This document shows, in pieces, positions 15,296-25,963 of a stretch of DNA of 38,399 nt. The notes beneath the pieces were generated by a model. That model had not been told where the DNA came from and searched no databases. It worked only from the letters and a program-made list of their open reading frames with translations. How positions within the stretch are numbered: position 1 is the stretch's first letter; each line of letters begins with the position of its first letter. A program made the position numbers and the translations under genes. This DNA is from an uncultured Mediterraneibacter sp. Its GTDB lineage: Bacteria; Bacillota; Clostridia; Lachnospirales; Lachnospiraceae. Location: NCBI GenBank assembly GCA_944376695.1, contig CALWDM010000026.1, forward strand, positions 1 through 38,399. The letters are read 5' to 3'.

Positions 15296-16467
15296 TGAGA
15301 AATCCATTATCAAAAAAGATTGTTGAGATACAGCCCTCCGGTATCCGTAAGTTCTTCGACGTGGCAAACGAGATGAAGGACGCGATCTCCCTGGGCGTGG
15401 GAGAGCCGGACTTCGACACACCGTGGCGGATCCGGGAGGAAGGAATCTTTACACTTGAGAAAGGAAAGACCTTTTATACCTCCAACGCAGGCTTAAAGGA
15501 ACTGAGACAGGAGATCTGCCGCTATCTGGAGCGGAAGATCCATGTTTCCTACGATCCTGTAAGGGAGACCCTGATCACAGTTGGCGGCAGCGAGGCGATC
15601 GATGTCGGGCTGCGGTGTATGCTCGACCCGGGAGACGAGGTGCTGATCCCCCAGCCAAGCTATGTGTCCTACCTGCCGTGCACGGTGATGGCGGACGGCG
15701 TCCCCGTGGCAGTGCCGCTCCAGGCGGAAAATGAGTTCAGGCTCACAGTGGAGGATCTGGAGAAATATACGACGGAGCGGACAAAGATTCTGATCATGCC
15801 GTTCCCGAACAATCCGACAGGTTCGATTATGACAAAAGAGGATCTGGAGCCTGTAGCGGAGTTTGTAAAAGAGCATGACCTCTATGTCATGTCTGATGAG
15901 ATTTACTCAGAGCTCACCTACGGCACACAGCATGTGTCCATTGCGTCTCTTCCGGGAATGCGGGAGAGGACGCTGGTAATCAACGGATTCTCCAAAGGCT
16001 TTGCCATGACCGGGTGGAGGCTCGGGTACTGCTGCGGACCGGAGGCTCTTATTGAACAGATGACAAAGCTCCATCAGTTTGCCATCATGTGCGCGCCGAC
16101 GAACAGCCAGTACGCGGCAGTGGAAGGACTGAGGAACTGTGAGAATGAGGTGGAGGAAATGCGGAAGTCCTATGACCAGAGGAGACGCTTCCTCATGCAT
16201 GAGTTCGCAAGGATGGGGCTGGAGTGCTTCGAGCCCTTCGGCGCGTTCTATGTATTCCCGAGTATCCGGGAGTTTGGAATGTCCTCGGAGGAGTTCGCGA
16301 CAAGACTCCTGGAAGAAGAGAAAGTGGCGGTCGTCCCGGGAACTGCCTTCGGCCAGTGCGGGGAGGGATTTTTAAGGATCTCCTATGCATATTCCCTGGA
16401 AGACTTAAAAGAAGCGCTCGGGCGTCTGGAGAACTTTATCCGGAAGCTCAGGAAAGAGCAAGAGTAA
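15295..16467 (+). CDS. Class I/II pyridoxal-phosphate aminotransferase
   Basis: A 390-residue fold-type I aminotransferase. The PLP lysine is K234 in NGFSKGFAMTGWRLGY; other family blocks are the PNNPTGSIM segment, the DEIYSELTY segment and the C-terminal FLRISYAYS block with the substrate-binding Arg. It resembles the aromatic/aspartate or PatA-like aminotransferases paired with Lrp regulators in Firmicutes. Amino donor and acceptor cannot be assigned from sequence. The start overlaps the stop of the Lrp gene by one base. Confidence 0.88.
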   Translation: MRNPLSKKIVEIQPSGIRKFFDVANEMKDAISLGVGEPDFDTPWRIREEGIFTLEKGKTFYTSNAGLKELRQEICRYLERKIHVSYDPVRETLITVGGSEAIDVGLRCMLDPGDEVLIPQPSYVSYLPCTVMADGVPVAVPLQAENEFRLTVEDLEKYTTERTKILIMPFPNNPTGSIMTKEDLEPVAEFVKEHDLYVMSDEIYSELTYGTQHVSIASLPGMRERTLVINGFSKGFAMTGWRLGYCCGPEALIEQMTKLHQFAIMCAPTNSQYAAVEGLRNCENEVEEMRKSYDQRRRFLMHEFARMGLECFEPFGAFYVFPSIREFGMSSEEFATRLLEEEKVAVVPGTAFGQCGEGFLRISYAYSLEDLKEALGRLENFIRKLRKEQE

Positions 16468-16484
16468 AGGGGCGTGGACCGGCT

Positions 16485-16976
16485 ATGCTGAATATTGTAC
16501 TCCTGGAGCCGGAGATCCCGGCGAATACAGGAAATATCGGAAGGACCTGCGCGGCGGCAGGGGCGAGGCTGCACCTGATCGAGCCGCTGGGATTCAGCCT
16601 TTCGGAAAAGGCGCTGAAACGCGCGGGGATGGATTACTGGAAATCACTGGATGTGACGACCTATATTGATTACCAGGATTTTCTCGACAGAAATACCGGG
16701 GCAAAGATCTATATGGCCACGACAAAAGCGAGGAAAGTATACACAGAGGCCGCATATGAGCCGGACTGCTACGTCATGTTCGGAAAAGAGAGCGCCGGGA
16801 TCCCGGAGGAAATCCTGCTGGAAAATAAAGAGAACTGTGTGAGGATACCTATGACAGGAGGTATCCGGTCGCTGAACCTCGGAAATTCCGCTGCTATTAT
16901 TTTGTATGAAGTTCTGCGGCAGAATGGATTTAAAGGAATGAAAATGGAAGGAGACCTGCATCGCCTGGAATGGTGA
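16485..16976 (+). CDS. trmL: tRNA (cytidine/uridine-34 2'-O)-methyltransferase, SPOUT family
   Basis: TrmL 2'-O-methylates the wobble base of tRNA-Leu isoacceptors using SAM. The 163-residue protein is the size of the family and starts MLNIVLLEPEIPANTGNIGRT. It carries the SPOUT trefoil-knot motifs MFGKESAGIPEE and RIPMTGGIRSLNLGNSAA. The ATG at 16485 is chosen because the family begins exactly here; the open frame extends 87 codons upstream, antisense-like to the aminotransferase. The ribosome site (AAAGGGG) is rather distant, and the gene starts 17 nt after the aminotransferase stop, so translational coupling is likely. Confidence 0.92.
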   Translation: MLNIVLLEPEIPANTGNIGRTCAAAGARLHLIEPLGFSLSEKALKRAGMDYWKSLDVTTYIDYQDFLDRNTGAKIYMATTKARKVYTEAAYEPDCYVMFGKESAGIPEEILLENKENCVRIPMTGGIRSLNLGNSAAIILYEVLRQNGFKGMKMEGDLHRLEW

Positions 16977-16990
16977 AGCAGGTCTTTTTC
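16952..16990 (+). terminator. Rho-independent terminator overlapping the end of trmL
   Basis: AGACCTGC (16952-16959) pairs with GCAGGTCT (16978-16985), followed by TTTT. The 5' arm lies inside the last codons of trmL. It ends just before the convergent LysR gene. Confidence 0.75.
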
Positions 16991-16996
16991 GTAACT

Positions 16997-17887
16997 TTAT
17001 GAGCTGAGGCGTTCTACCAGGCGGACAAACTCGTCCATCTCCCGGGTGCGCCACTTTTCTTTATGAGAAAAGATCTGCAGATAAAGCGCAGCGTGAAAGT
17101 CAGGTACATTCACAAGAGAAAGCCTGCCCTGTTTTACGCTCTGTTCCACCGCATACCACGGCAGAAGAGAGACCCCCTGGTTATTCTCCAGCATACGGAT
17201 GATAAAAGAGGTATTGCTGCACTCCAGAAGAGGAGGCAGGATGATCTTCCGGGAGGCTAAAAACCGGTCCAGCACCCTCCGGTAATTTGCATTCCGCTCA
17301 GTGAGATAGAAGGGTTTATCAAGCAGATGCTCCACGGTCAATCCCGGGATCGCCTGAAGCTCTGCGCTCAGAGAGGAGGAGGCTACGAAGACGACTTTCT
17401 CCCGCTGTTCTGACAGCTTATGCCAGTTATTGTTATACTGGGGCTCATCCAATATGTAAATCATGTCAAGTTCTCCGCTCTCCATCTGCTCGATGAGCAT
17501 TTCCGGTTCCCCGGTGGTGACGCGGACAGCCACCCTGGGATGCTTCTCCCAGTAGAGGCGGAGAAGAGCGGGAAGCCTGAAAAAGCACAGTGATTCGATT
17601 GTGCCAATGTGCAGCTGGCCGCGGAGTTCTCTTGTATCAGACATGAAAAGTCTGGCCTTATTTACTTCATTGAGTACATTGTAGGCGTGTTCTAAAAACT
17701 GGGTTCCCGGCACAGTCAGCATGACGCGCTTGCCCATACGGTCAAACAGCCGGGTGTGCAGAGATTCTTCCAGCTGCTGGATTTGTACGGTCACTGCTGA
17801 CTGGGAGTAGCCAAGACTCTCTGCGGCCCTGGAGAAACTTTTAAGCTGGGCGACCCGGATGAATGTGTTGAGTTGACGAAATTCCAT
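16997..17887 (-). CDS. LysR family transcriptional regulator
   Basis: A 296-residue LysR regulator: N-terminal winged HTH (about 1-60, FIRVAQLKSFSRAAESLGYS and then AVTVQIQQLEESL) and a C-terminal periplasmic-binding-like effector domain (about 90-290). GGGGAGGAAAT precedes the ATG. It is transcribed divergently from the symporter/sdaAB/sdaAA operon across a 152-nt AT-rich gap, the classical arrangement for a LysR protein controlling its neighbour. Serine or a breakdown product as co-inducer is an inference from that context. Confidence 0.92.
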   Translation of the reverse strand: MEFRQLNTFIRVAQLKSFSRAAESLGYSQSAVTVQIQQLEESLHTRLFDRMGKRVMLTVPGTQFLEHAYNVLNEVNKARLFMSDTRELRGQLHIGTIESLCFFRLPALLRLYWEKHPRVAVRVTTGEPEMLIEQMESGELDMIYILDEPQYNNNWHKLSEQREKVVFVASSSLSAELQAIPGLTVEHLLDKPFYLTERNANYRRVLDRFLASRKIILPPLLECSNTSFIIRMLENNQGVSLLPWYAVEQSVKQGRLSLVNVPDFHAALYLQIFSHKEKWRTREMDEFVRLVERLSS

Positions 17888-17953
17888 ATTTCCTCCCCTT
17901 CGTCTGCAACAGTTCTATTAATTTTTTTGAACGATAAGATTACATTTATGAAT

Positions 17954-17982
17954 TTCACTTTTAATTGTAGTCATGATATTCT
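17954..17982 (+). promoter_or_regulatory. Probable promoter of the serine uptake/degradation operon
   Basis: TTCACT (17954-17959) and TATTCT (17977-17982) have a 17-base spacer. Both hexamers are weak matches, as expected for an activator-dependent promoter. The gap also contains AT-rich imperfect dyads (for example TTACA...TGTAG across 17940-17970) that could bind the divergent LysR protein. The operator itself is not defined. Confidence 0.4.
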
Positions 17983-18039
17983 AAAAATAACAAATAGTCA
18001 AGAAAAAATTGTGCAAAATAACTAGGAGGTTGAAACGCA

Positions 18040-19260
18040 ATGGAAAAGAAAAAATTGAAACTCGGGTTACTTCCCAGGCTTATCATCGCCATTATCATTG
18101 GGATCCTCTTTGGCCAGTTCCTGCCGGAATGGTTCTGCAGGATCGTGGTCACCGCATCCACGATTTTCAGTACGTTCCTGTCATTTGTCATACCCCTGAT
18201 GATCCTGGCTTACGTGACCATGGGGATCGCCAATCTGAAGAACGGCGCCGGCACACTGCTTCTGATCACTGTTGTGATAGCGTATATTTCCACAGTGATT
18301 GCCGGTTCGGCGTCCTATCTGGTGTCCAGCAATCTGTTCACCAGCTTTATGAGTCCGGCTGTTCTGGAGCAGATTGCGGCTACAGCAGATAATTCCCTGG
18401 AGACATACTTCAGTCTGGACATCCCTGTTCTCATGGATACGCTTTCTGCCGTGGTGATGGCCTTTATGCTTGGGCTGTGTCTGTCCACGCTGCGGGGCAG
18501 GACAATCGGAGATACTCTTTATAACAGCATGAGCGATTTTTCCGGGATTATAGACAAGGTACTGCATTCAGTCATTATTCCTCTGCTGCCCCTCTATATT
18601 TGCGGCACTTTCACAAATATGACAAAATCCGGTCAGACCTTTGCGATTCTGGGCGTGCTCTGGAAGGTATTCCTGGTAGTTATCGCAATGCATCTGGTCT
18701 GTATTCTGATCCAGTTTATCATAGCGGGAGCGATCAGCAAAAAGAATCCTTTTGTACTGATTAAAAATCAGATCCCAGGCTATACCACTGCTCTGGGAAC
18801 CCAGTCTTCAGCCGCTACGATCCCTGTGAACCTGCAGTGCGCGGAGGCTGACGGCGTTTCCGATGAGATCCGTAACTTTGTGGTTCCCCTGTGCGCTAAT
18901 ATCCATATGGCCGGATCCATAATCACCATTACCGCCTGCGCTACGGCCGTATGTCTGATGAATCAGATCCCCATCAGCCTGGCAACAGTAGCCCCGTTTA
19001 TCATGACTCTGGGCGTTGCCATGGTAGCGTCTCCCGGGGCTCCCGGCGGGTCCATTATGACGGCTCTGCCCTTTATGTATATGATCTTTGGCGTGGAAGC
19101 CGGAGATCCCGGCGGATCTCTCTGCGCCATCATGGTGGCTCTGTACATTACGCAGGATTCCTTCGGCACTGCCTGCAATGTTTCCGGTGACAATGCGATC
19201 GGAGTCATTGTGGAGACGATTTATCAGAAATTTATAAAAAAGGCCTCTGTTGAAGCCTGA
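18040..19260 (+). CDS. Dicarboxylate/amino acid:cation symporter (probable serine importer)
   Basis: A 406-residue DAACS (SLC1/GltP-type) permease with multiple hydrophobic helices. Family motifs are visible: the serine-rich SSAATIPVNLQC segment of hairpin 1, the GAPGGSIMTALPF segment, and DSFGTACNVSGDNAIG in the last transmembrane region. The family imports glutamate, aspartate, serine/threonine or dicarboxylates with Na+ or H+. Because the next two genes encode L-serine dehydratase, SstT-like serine (or threonine) uptake is the best guess. A strong AGGAGG precedes the ATG. sdaAB starts 35 nt after its stop. Confidence 0.88.
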   Translation: MEKKKLKLGLLPRLIIAIIIGILFGQFLPEWFCRIVVTASTIFSTFLSFVIPLMILAYVTMGIANLKNGAGTLLLITVVIAYISTVIAGSASYLVSSNLFTSFMSPAVLEQIAATADNSLETYFSLDIPVLMDTLSAVVMAFMLGLCLSTLRGRTIGDTLYNSMSDFSGIIDKVLHSVIIPLLPLYICGTFTNMTKSGQTFAILGVLWKVFLVVIAMHLVCILIQFIIAGAISKKNPFVLIKNQIPGYTTALGTQSSAATIPVNLQCAEADGVSDEIRNFVVPLCANIHMAGSIITITACATAVCLMNQIPISLATVAPFIMTLGVAMVASPGAPGGSIMTALPFMYMIFGVEAGDPGGSLCAIMVALYITQDSFGTACNVSGDNAIGVIVETIYQKFIKKASVEA

Positions 19261-19295
19261 CCATTTGCGGGCGGAGGCAGGAAAGGAGAACAGTT

Positions 19296-19964
19296 TTGTC
19301 TTTTATCAGTGTTTTTGACGTGCTGGGGCCCAACATGATCGGTCCCTCCAGTTCCCATACGGCGGGAGCCGCTGTTATTGCCTTCATGGCTCATAAGATG
19401 ATTGCTCCGCCGCTGAAAAAGGTGGACTTTACCCTCTATGGTTCCTTTTCCAGGACTTATCGCGGACATGGCACAGACCGGGCTCTGCTGGGAGGGATCA
19501 TGGGGTTCGGCGCAGATGATGTCCGCATCCGGAATTCTTTTCAGATCGCTGCCGAGAGAGGGCTGGCTTACAGTTTTACGCCCCGTGACAGCGGTGATGA
19601 CACACATCCAAACACTGTGGACATCCGTATGGAAAATGCCGGAGGGCAGGTGATGACGGTGCGGGGCGAGTCCCTGGGCGGAGGTAAGGTGCGCATATCC
19701 AGGATCAATGGAGTGTCTGTAGATTTTACCGGAGATTACAGTACAGTGATTGTAGTCCAGCAGGACAAACCCGGCGTGGTAGCGCATATTACGAAGGTTC
19801 TCAGCGACCGGAATGTCAATATCGCCTTTATGCGTCTGTTTCGTGAGGTCAAAGGGCGCACAGCCTATACTATCGTAGAGTCCGACGGGCGTTTTCCGGA
19901 GGGGATCGAGGAGCCGCTTGCGGACAATCCGAACGTACAGGATGTCATGATTATTGAGCTGTAG
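19296..19964 (+). CDS. sdaAB: L-serine dehydratase, beta subunit
   Basis: The smaller subunit (222 residues) of the [4Fe-4S] L-serine ammonia-lyase, which converts serine to pyruvate and ammonia. It starts SFISVFDVLGPNMIGPSSSHTAG, with the substrate-contacting SSSHT loop. The C-terminal about 70 residues (STVIVVQQDKPGVVAHITKVL onward) form an ACT domain, usually regulatory. Translation starts at TTG (19296) with AAAGGAGAA upstream; the next ATG would cut off the conserved N-terminus. sdaAA follows after 17 nt. Confidence 0.93.
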   Translation: MSFISVFDVLGPNMIGPSSSHTAGAAVIAFMAHKMIAPPLKKVDFTLYGSFSRTYRGHGTDRALLGGIMGFGADDVRIRNSFQIAAERGLAYSFTPRDSGDDTHPNTVDIRMENAGGQVMTVRGESLGGGKVRISRINGVSVDFTGDYSTVIVVQQDKPGVVAHITKVLSDRNVNIAFMRLFREVKGRTAYTIVESDGRFPEGIEEPLADNPNVQDVMIIEL

Positions 19965-19981
19965 AGAAGGAGGACGGAATT

Positions 19982-20851
19982 ATGGATTTTCATTCAGGCA
20001 GGGAGCTGCTGGAGATATGCGCAAAAGAGCAGAGCCCCATCTCTGAGATTATGCGCCGCCGGGAATGTACGCTGGGAGAGCGCAGCCGGGATGTGGTTGA
20101 TCATCAGATGGCGCAGGTGCTGGATATTATGCGCAGTGCAGCCACCCAGCCCCTGAAAAATCCGGTCAGTTCCATGGGCGGGCTTATCGGGGGAGAGGCA
20201 AAAAAACTCTGGAAACATGCAGCCAGGGGCAAGGCTGTCTGCGGAGATGTACTGCTTCGGGCCGCTACCTATGCTGTCGCGGTGCTGGAGGTAAACGCCT
20301 CCATGGGTCTGATCGTCGCGGCGCCGACTGCCGGATCAGCAGGCGTAGTGCCTGGACTTCTGCTGGCCCTGCAGGACTGCTATAAGATTTCCGATGACCG
20401 GCTGGCGGACGGCCTGTTTAATGCCGGAGCCGTTGGTTATCTCGCGATGCGGAACGCTACAGTATCGGGCGCTGTGGGAGGCTGTCAGGCAGAGATCGGC
20501 GTGGCTGCCGCTATGGCAGCATCGGCTGCGGTGGAGCTGATGGGCGGTACGCCGGAGCAGTGTCTGGAGGCGGCTTCCACTGTGTTGATGAATATGCTGG
20601 GGCTGGTGTGCGACCCGGTGGGCGGTCTGGTAGAATACCCCTGCCAGAAGCGAAATGCTGCCGGCGCTGCGAATGCGCTGCTTGCCGCTGAATTTTGCCT
20701 CAGTGGGATCTCTCAGCTGATTCCCTTTGACGAGATGCTGGATACTATGTATGCTGTGGGAAGGCGCATGCCCCTTGAGCTTCGGGAGACTGCGCTGGGC
20801 GGATGTGCGGTTACCCCTTCTGCCTGTGAGCGGTGCGGCGGCTGTGTCTGA
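19982..20851 (+). CDS. sdaAA: L-serine dehydratase, iron-sulfur alpha subunit
   Basis: The catalytic subunit (289 residues) of two-component L-serine dehydratase. The three cluster cysteines are C168 (GGCQAE), C210 (GLVCDP) and C221 (EYPCQK); their spacing (42 and 11 residues) matches the single-chain enzyme of Legionella. The C-terminal tail ends ERCGGCV. A tail cysteine acts as the displaceable fourth ligand in the characterised enzyme, and C288 or C285 could do so here. The enzyme is oxygen-labile, which fits an anaerobe. AAGGAGG precedes the ATG. With the symporter it forms a serine-to-pyruvate route. Confidence 0.94.
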   Translation: MDFHSGRELLEICAKEQSPISEIMRRRECTLGERSRDVVDHQMAQVLDIMRSAATQPLKNPVSSMGGLIGGEAKKLWKHAARGKAVCGDVLLRAATYAVAVLEVNASMGLIVAAPTAGSAGVVPGLLLALQDCYKISDDRLADGLFNAGAVGYLAMRNATVSGAVGGCQAEIGVAAAMAASAAVELMGGTPEQCLEAASTVLMNMLGLVCDPVGGLVEYPCQKRNAAGAANALLAAEFCLSGISQLIPFDEMLDTMYAVGRRMPLELRETALGGCAVTPSACERCGGCV

Positions 20852-20858
20852 AAACAGT

Positions 20859-20888
20859 CTGGCGGCCCCGCTTGCCGGGAGATTTTTT
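20859..20888 (+). terminator. Weak terminator-like hairpin after sdaAA
   Basis: CTGGC (20859-20863) pairs with GCCGG (20874-20878), including one G-U pair, and T6 follows at 20883-20888. The stem is short; it may work together with the hairpin at 20906-20936. Confidence 0.4.
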
Positions 20889-20905
20889 AAACGAAAACAG
20901 CAGAG

Positions 20906-20940
20906 CGCGTCCCGGCTGCAGCCAGGGGCGCGTTTTGGTT
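20906..20940 (+). terminator. Rho-independent terminator of the serine operon
   Basis: CGCGTCCC (20906-20913) pairs with GGGGCGCG (20925-20932), including one G-U pair, followed by TTTTGGTTT. The 20852-21142 gap otherwise holds the V-ATPase promoter and no gene. Confidence 0.65.
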
Positions 20941-21013
20941 TATCCTCAGGGCAGCAGCAGGACTGAAGCAAAAAGAAAGGTAAAAAGAAATAGGAAAGCG
21001 ACTGGAATTCGTA

Positions 21014-21041
21014 TTGACAGGCTGGATTTAAGTGTTAAGAT
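21014..21041 (+). promoter_or_regulatory. Promoter of the V-ATPase operon
   Basis: TTGACA (21014-21019), a 16-base spacer and TAAGAT (21036-21041). The -10 lies in the first copy of a direct repeat TAAGATTATG (21036-21045 and 21047-21056). The leader is about 95 nt. Confidence 0.6.
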
Positions 21042-21142
21042 TATGCTAAGATTATGACCTGCATGAAACAGGAAGGATTGGAAAAACTAAGGGGACAGGA
21101 AGTCTGAGAGGACGGAGTCTGACGGAAAGGTGGTGGAAAGCC

Positions 21143-21451
21143 ATGGTAGAAGAGACGATCCGGTCAATCCGCGAGACTGAGGAGCGGGCGGATGAGATCG
21201 TAAGGCAGGCGGAGCAGAAGAGCCGGGAGATCCTTGAAGGGGCGGAGAAAAGAGCGGCAGGCCTCTCTGAGGAGATCCTTCAGGAAGCGAGAACAGAGGC
21301 CCTTGCCCTGGAAGAACAGGCGAAGGAGGAGGCAAGACGCGAGGAGATGCGGACCGATGAACAGACAGAGCAGGCTGTCAGGGAACTGAAAGAGACAGCG
21401 CTCAGAAGAGAACGGGAGGCGGTCGGCCTGGCTCTCTCACTGCTCGTGTGA
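21143..21451 (+). CDS. ntpF: V-type ATPase peripheral-stalk subunit G/H-like
   Basis: A 102-residue highly charged helical protein, almost entirely coiled coil (about 5-85), rich in Glu, Arg and Ala. It is the first gene of a V-ATPase operon in the position of E. hirae ntpF, whose product pairs with subunit E to form the peripheral stalks. Sequence identity in this class is always low, so assignment rests on composition, length and position. GGTGG precedes the ATG weakly. The I-subunit gene follows after 51 nt. Confidence 0.75.
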   Translation: MVEETIRSIRETEERADEIVRQAEQKSREILEGAEKRAAGLSEEILQEARTEALALEEQAKEEARREEMRTDEQTEQAVRELKETALRREREAVGLALSLLV

Positions 21452-21502
21452 GCATATCCCTGTCGGAAAGGGAAAAGAAAGAAGTAAGGGAGGGATGATG
21501 GT

Positions 21503-24036
<2,534 letters not shown>

Positions 24037-24054
24037 CAGAAGGAGAGGAAGAGC

Positions 24055-24648
24055 ATGAGTGGACTGGATAAAATGAAATCCCGGATCCTCGGGGAGGCAG
24101 AGCAGTCTGCGCAGGAGATCCTCGCGAAAGCGCAGGCGGACGCTGAGGCGGCGGTAACGGCTGCTGAGGGGCGCGCCCGCGCTGAGGCGGAGAAAATCCG
24201 GGAAAAGGCAGGGCGTGACGCCGGGGAGTACGCAAAACGCGCGGCTTCCTCGTCGGATATGCGCAGGAAGCAGGCACTCCTCGCGGCAAGGCAGGATGTG
24301 ATCAGCGCAGTGCTGGAGAAAGCTTATGACGCCGTGCTTGCCCTGGAGGAAGAGGAGTATTTCGGGCTGTTGGAGAAACTGCTTGAAAAATACGTCCTCC
24401 CGGAAGAAGGGGAGATCTGTTTCTCCCAGAAGGATCTGGAGCGTATGCCCGAGGGCTTTGCGGGAAGGATCCGGACGATCGCCGCGGAAAAAGGAGGAAG
24501 CCTCACGGTTTCCCGCGAACCCCGCGGCATTGACGGCGGCTTCCTGCTCGTGTACGGCGGCATCGAAGAGAACTGTACGATAAAGGCAGTGTTCCGCGCA
24601 AAGAGGGAGGAACTGTCTGACAGGATAAACCGGCTTTTGTTCGGATGA
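24055..24648 (+). CDS. ntpE: V-type ATPase subunit E
   Basis: The 197-residue peripheral-stalk subunit. An N-terminal helical coiled-coil half (about 1-95, alternating Glu/Ala/Lys/Arg) is followed by a globular C-terminal domain (about 100-197) ending GGIEENCTIKAVFRAKREEL, typical of the E subunit head that binds A and B. AAGGAGAGG precedes the ATG. It lies 18 nt after ntpK in the canonical operon order. Confidence 0.9.
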   Translation: MSGLDKMKSRILGEAEQSAQEILAKAQADAEAAVTAAEGRARAEAEKIREKAGRDAGEYAKRAASSSDMRRKQALLAARQDVISAVLEKAYDAVLALEEEEYFGLLEKLLEKYVLPEEGEICFSQKDLERMPEGFAGRIRTIAAEKGGSLTVSREPRGIDGGFLLVYGGIEENCTIKAVFRAKREELSDRINRLLFG

Positions 24649-24672
24649 TCATGGCGCAGGGAGGGTGTGAAC

Positions 24673-25644
24673 TTGGGTAATACAAAATATACGTATGCAG
24701 TCGCGCGGATCCGTGCGCTGGAGGTGTCTCTGTTTTCCGACGCGGTGATCGGACAGCTCATGGCGAGCAGGACTGCGGAGGAGGCGCTCCGCCTCGTGCG
24801 GGAAAAAGGCTGGGGCGACCCTTCTGGCAGCGGGGATATGGATTCCGTACTGAAGCGGGAGGAAGAAAAGACGTGGGAAGTCATCCGCGACGTGGCGCCG
24901 GATATGGGCGTGTTTGACGTGCTGTCCCTGCCGAAGCTGTATCACAATCTAAAGGCAGCGGTAAAAGAGGTGTGCACGGAGAAGCGGACGCCCGGCATCT
25001 TTTACGATGACTGTGAGATCCCCGGGGAAGAGATGCTCCGCATCATTGAGAACCGGGAGTTCTCCAGGCTTCCGGGCAGCATGGGCCGTGTGGCTGAGGA
25101 AGCCCTGGAGACGCTGCTGCACACAAGGGACGGGCAGCTCTGCGACGTCCTGATCGACAGAGCGGCGCTGGAAGCCATTTTCGAGGCGGGGAAGCGGTCC
25201 GGGGAGCCTGTCATAGAGGATTACGCGGATACCACGGTGGCCATCGCGGACATTAAGATCGCTGTGCGCTCCAGGAAGACAGGCAAGAGCGCGGACTTTA
25301 TGCGCAGTGCGATGGCAGAGTGCGGGAGCATAAACAGAGAGCAGCTGATCCGCGCGGCCCTCGCCGGGGAGGAAGAGATCGCCCGGTATCTGGAAGGGAC
25401 TTCCTACGCGGGAGGCGCGGATGCTCTGCGGGAATCCCCGTCAGCGTTTGAGCGCTGGTGCGACAACCGCATGACAGAGACAATGAAGGCACAGAAATAT
25501 GAAACGTTTTCCGTGGGACCGCTGCTCGCTTATCTGCTCGCGCGGGAAAACGAGATCAAGACGGTACGGATCATCCTGACCGGCAAGCAGAACGGCTTTC
25601 CGGAGGATGCGCTCCGGGAAAGGATAAGGGAGATGTATGTATAA
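24673..25644 (+). CDS. ntpC: V-type ATPase subunit C (d-like)
   Basis: The funnel-shaped helical subunit that couples the central stalk to the K ring; 323 residues from the chosen start. It starts MGNTKYTYAVARIRALEVSL, typical of the family. AGGGAGG (24658-24664) is 8 nt from the TTG at 24673 but only 2 nt from an in-frame GTG at 24667, so TTG is preferred; GTG would add two residues. It overlaps the next gene by 8 nt. Confidence 0.88.
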   Translation: MGNTKYTYAVARIRALEVSLFSDAVIGQLMASRTAEEALRLVREKGWGDPSGSGDMDSVLKREEEKTWEVIRDVAPDMGVFDVLSLPKLYHNLKAAVKEVCTEKRTPGIFYDDCEIPGEEMLRIIENREFSRLPGSMGRVAEEALETLLHTRDGQLCDVLIDRAALEAIFEAGKRSGEPVIEDYADTTVAIADIKIAVRSRKTGKSADFMRSAMAECGSINREQLIRAALAGEEEIARYLEGTSYAGGADALRESPSAFERWCDNRMTETMKAQKYETFSVGPLLAYLLARENEIKTVRIILTGKQNGFPEDALRERIREMYV

Positions 25645-25963
25645 GATCGCAGTGGTCGGTGATTACGACAGCATTTACGGTTTCGCGGCAGTGGGACTGG
25701 ACATCTGCCCTGTGAAGAGCCGGGAAGAGACGCGGGACAGACTGAGGCAGCTCGCGGAGAGCGGCTATGGGATCGTCTACATTACGGAGAAGGCGGCCGC
25801 GGAACTGGGCGGCGCGCTGGATGAGTACATGGAGATGAGACTGCCCGCGGTCATACAGATCCCGGGCGTGTCAGGAAATACGGGGGCTGGCGTGCAGGGC
25901 GTGAAAAAGACCGTAGAGCAGGCGGTCGGGTCAGATATTCTGTTTGGAGGAGTAGGCGAATGA
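25637..25963 (+). CDS. ntpG: V-type ATPase subunit F
   Basis: The small central-stalk subunit (108 residues) that binds subunit D; called NtpG in E. hirae and F in most bacteria. It starts [20 protein letters not shown], the usual start of the Rossmann-like F fold, and ends with a helix that packs on D. It overlaps ntpC by 8 nt and ntpA by ATGA, so the three genes are translationally coupled. Confidence 0.93.
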   Translation: MYKIAVVGDYDSIYGFAAVGLDICPVKSREETRDRLRQLAESGYGIVYITEKAAAELGGALDEYMEMRLPAVIQIPGVSGNTGAGVQGVKKTVEQAVGSDILFGGVGE

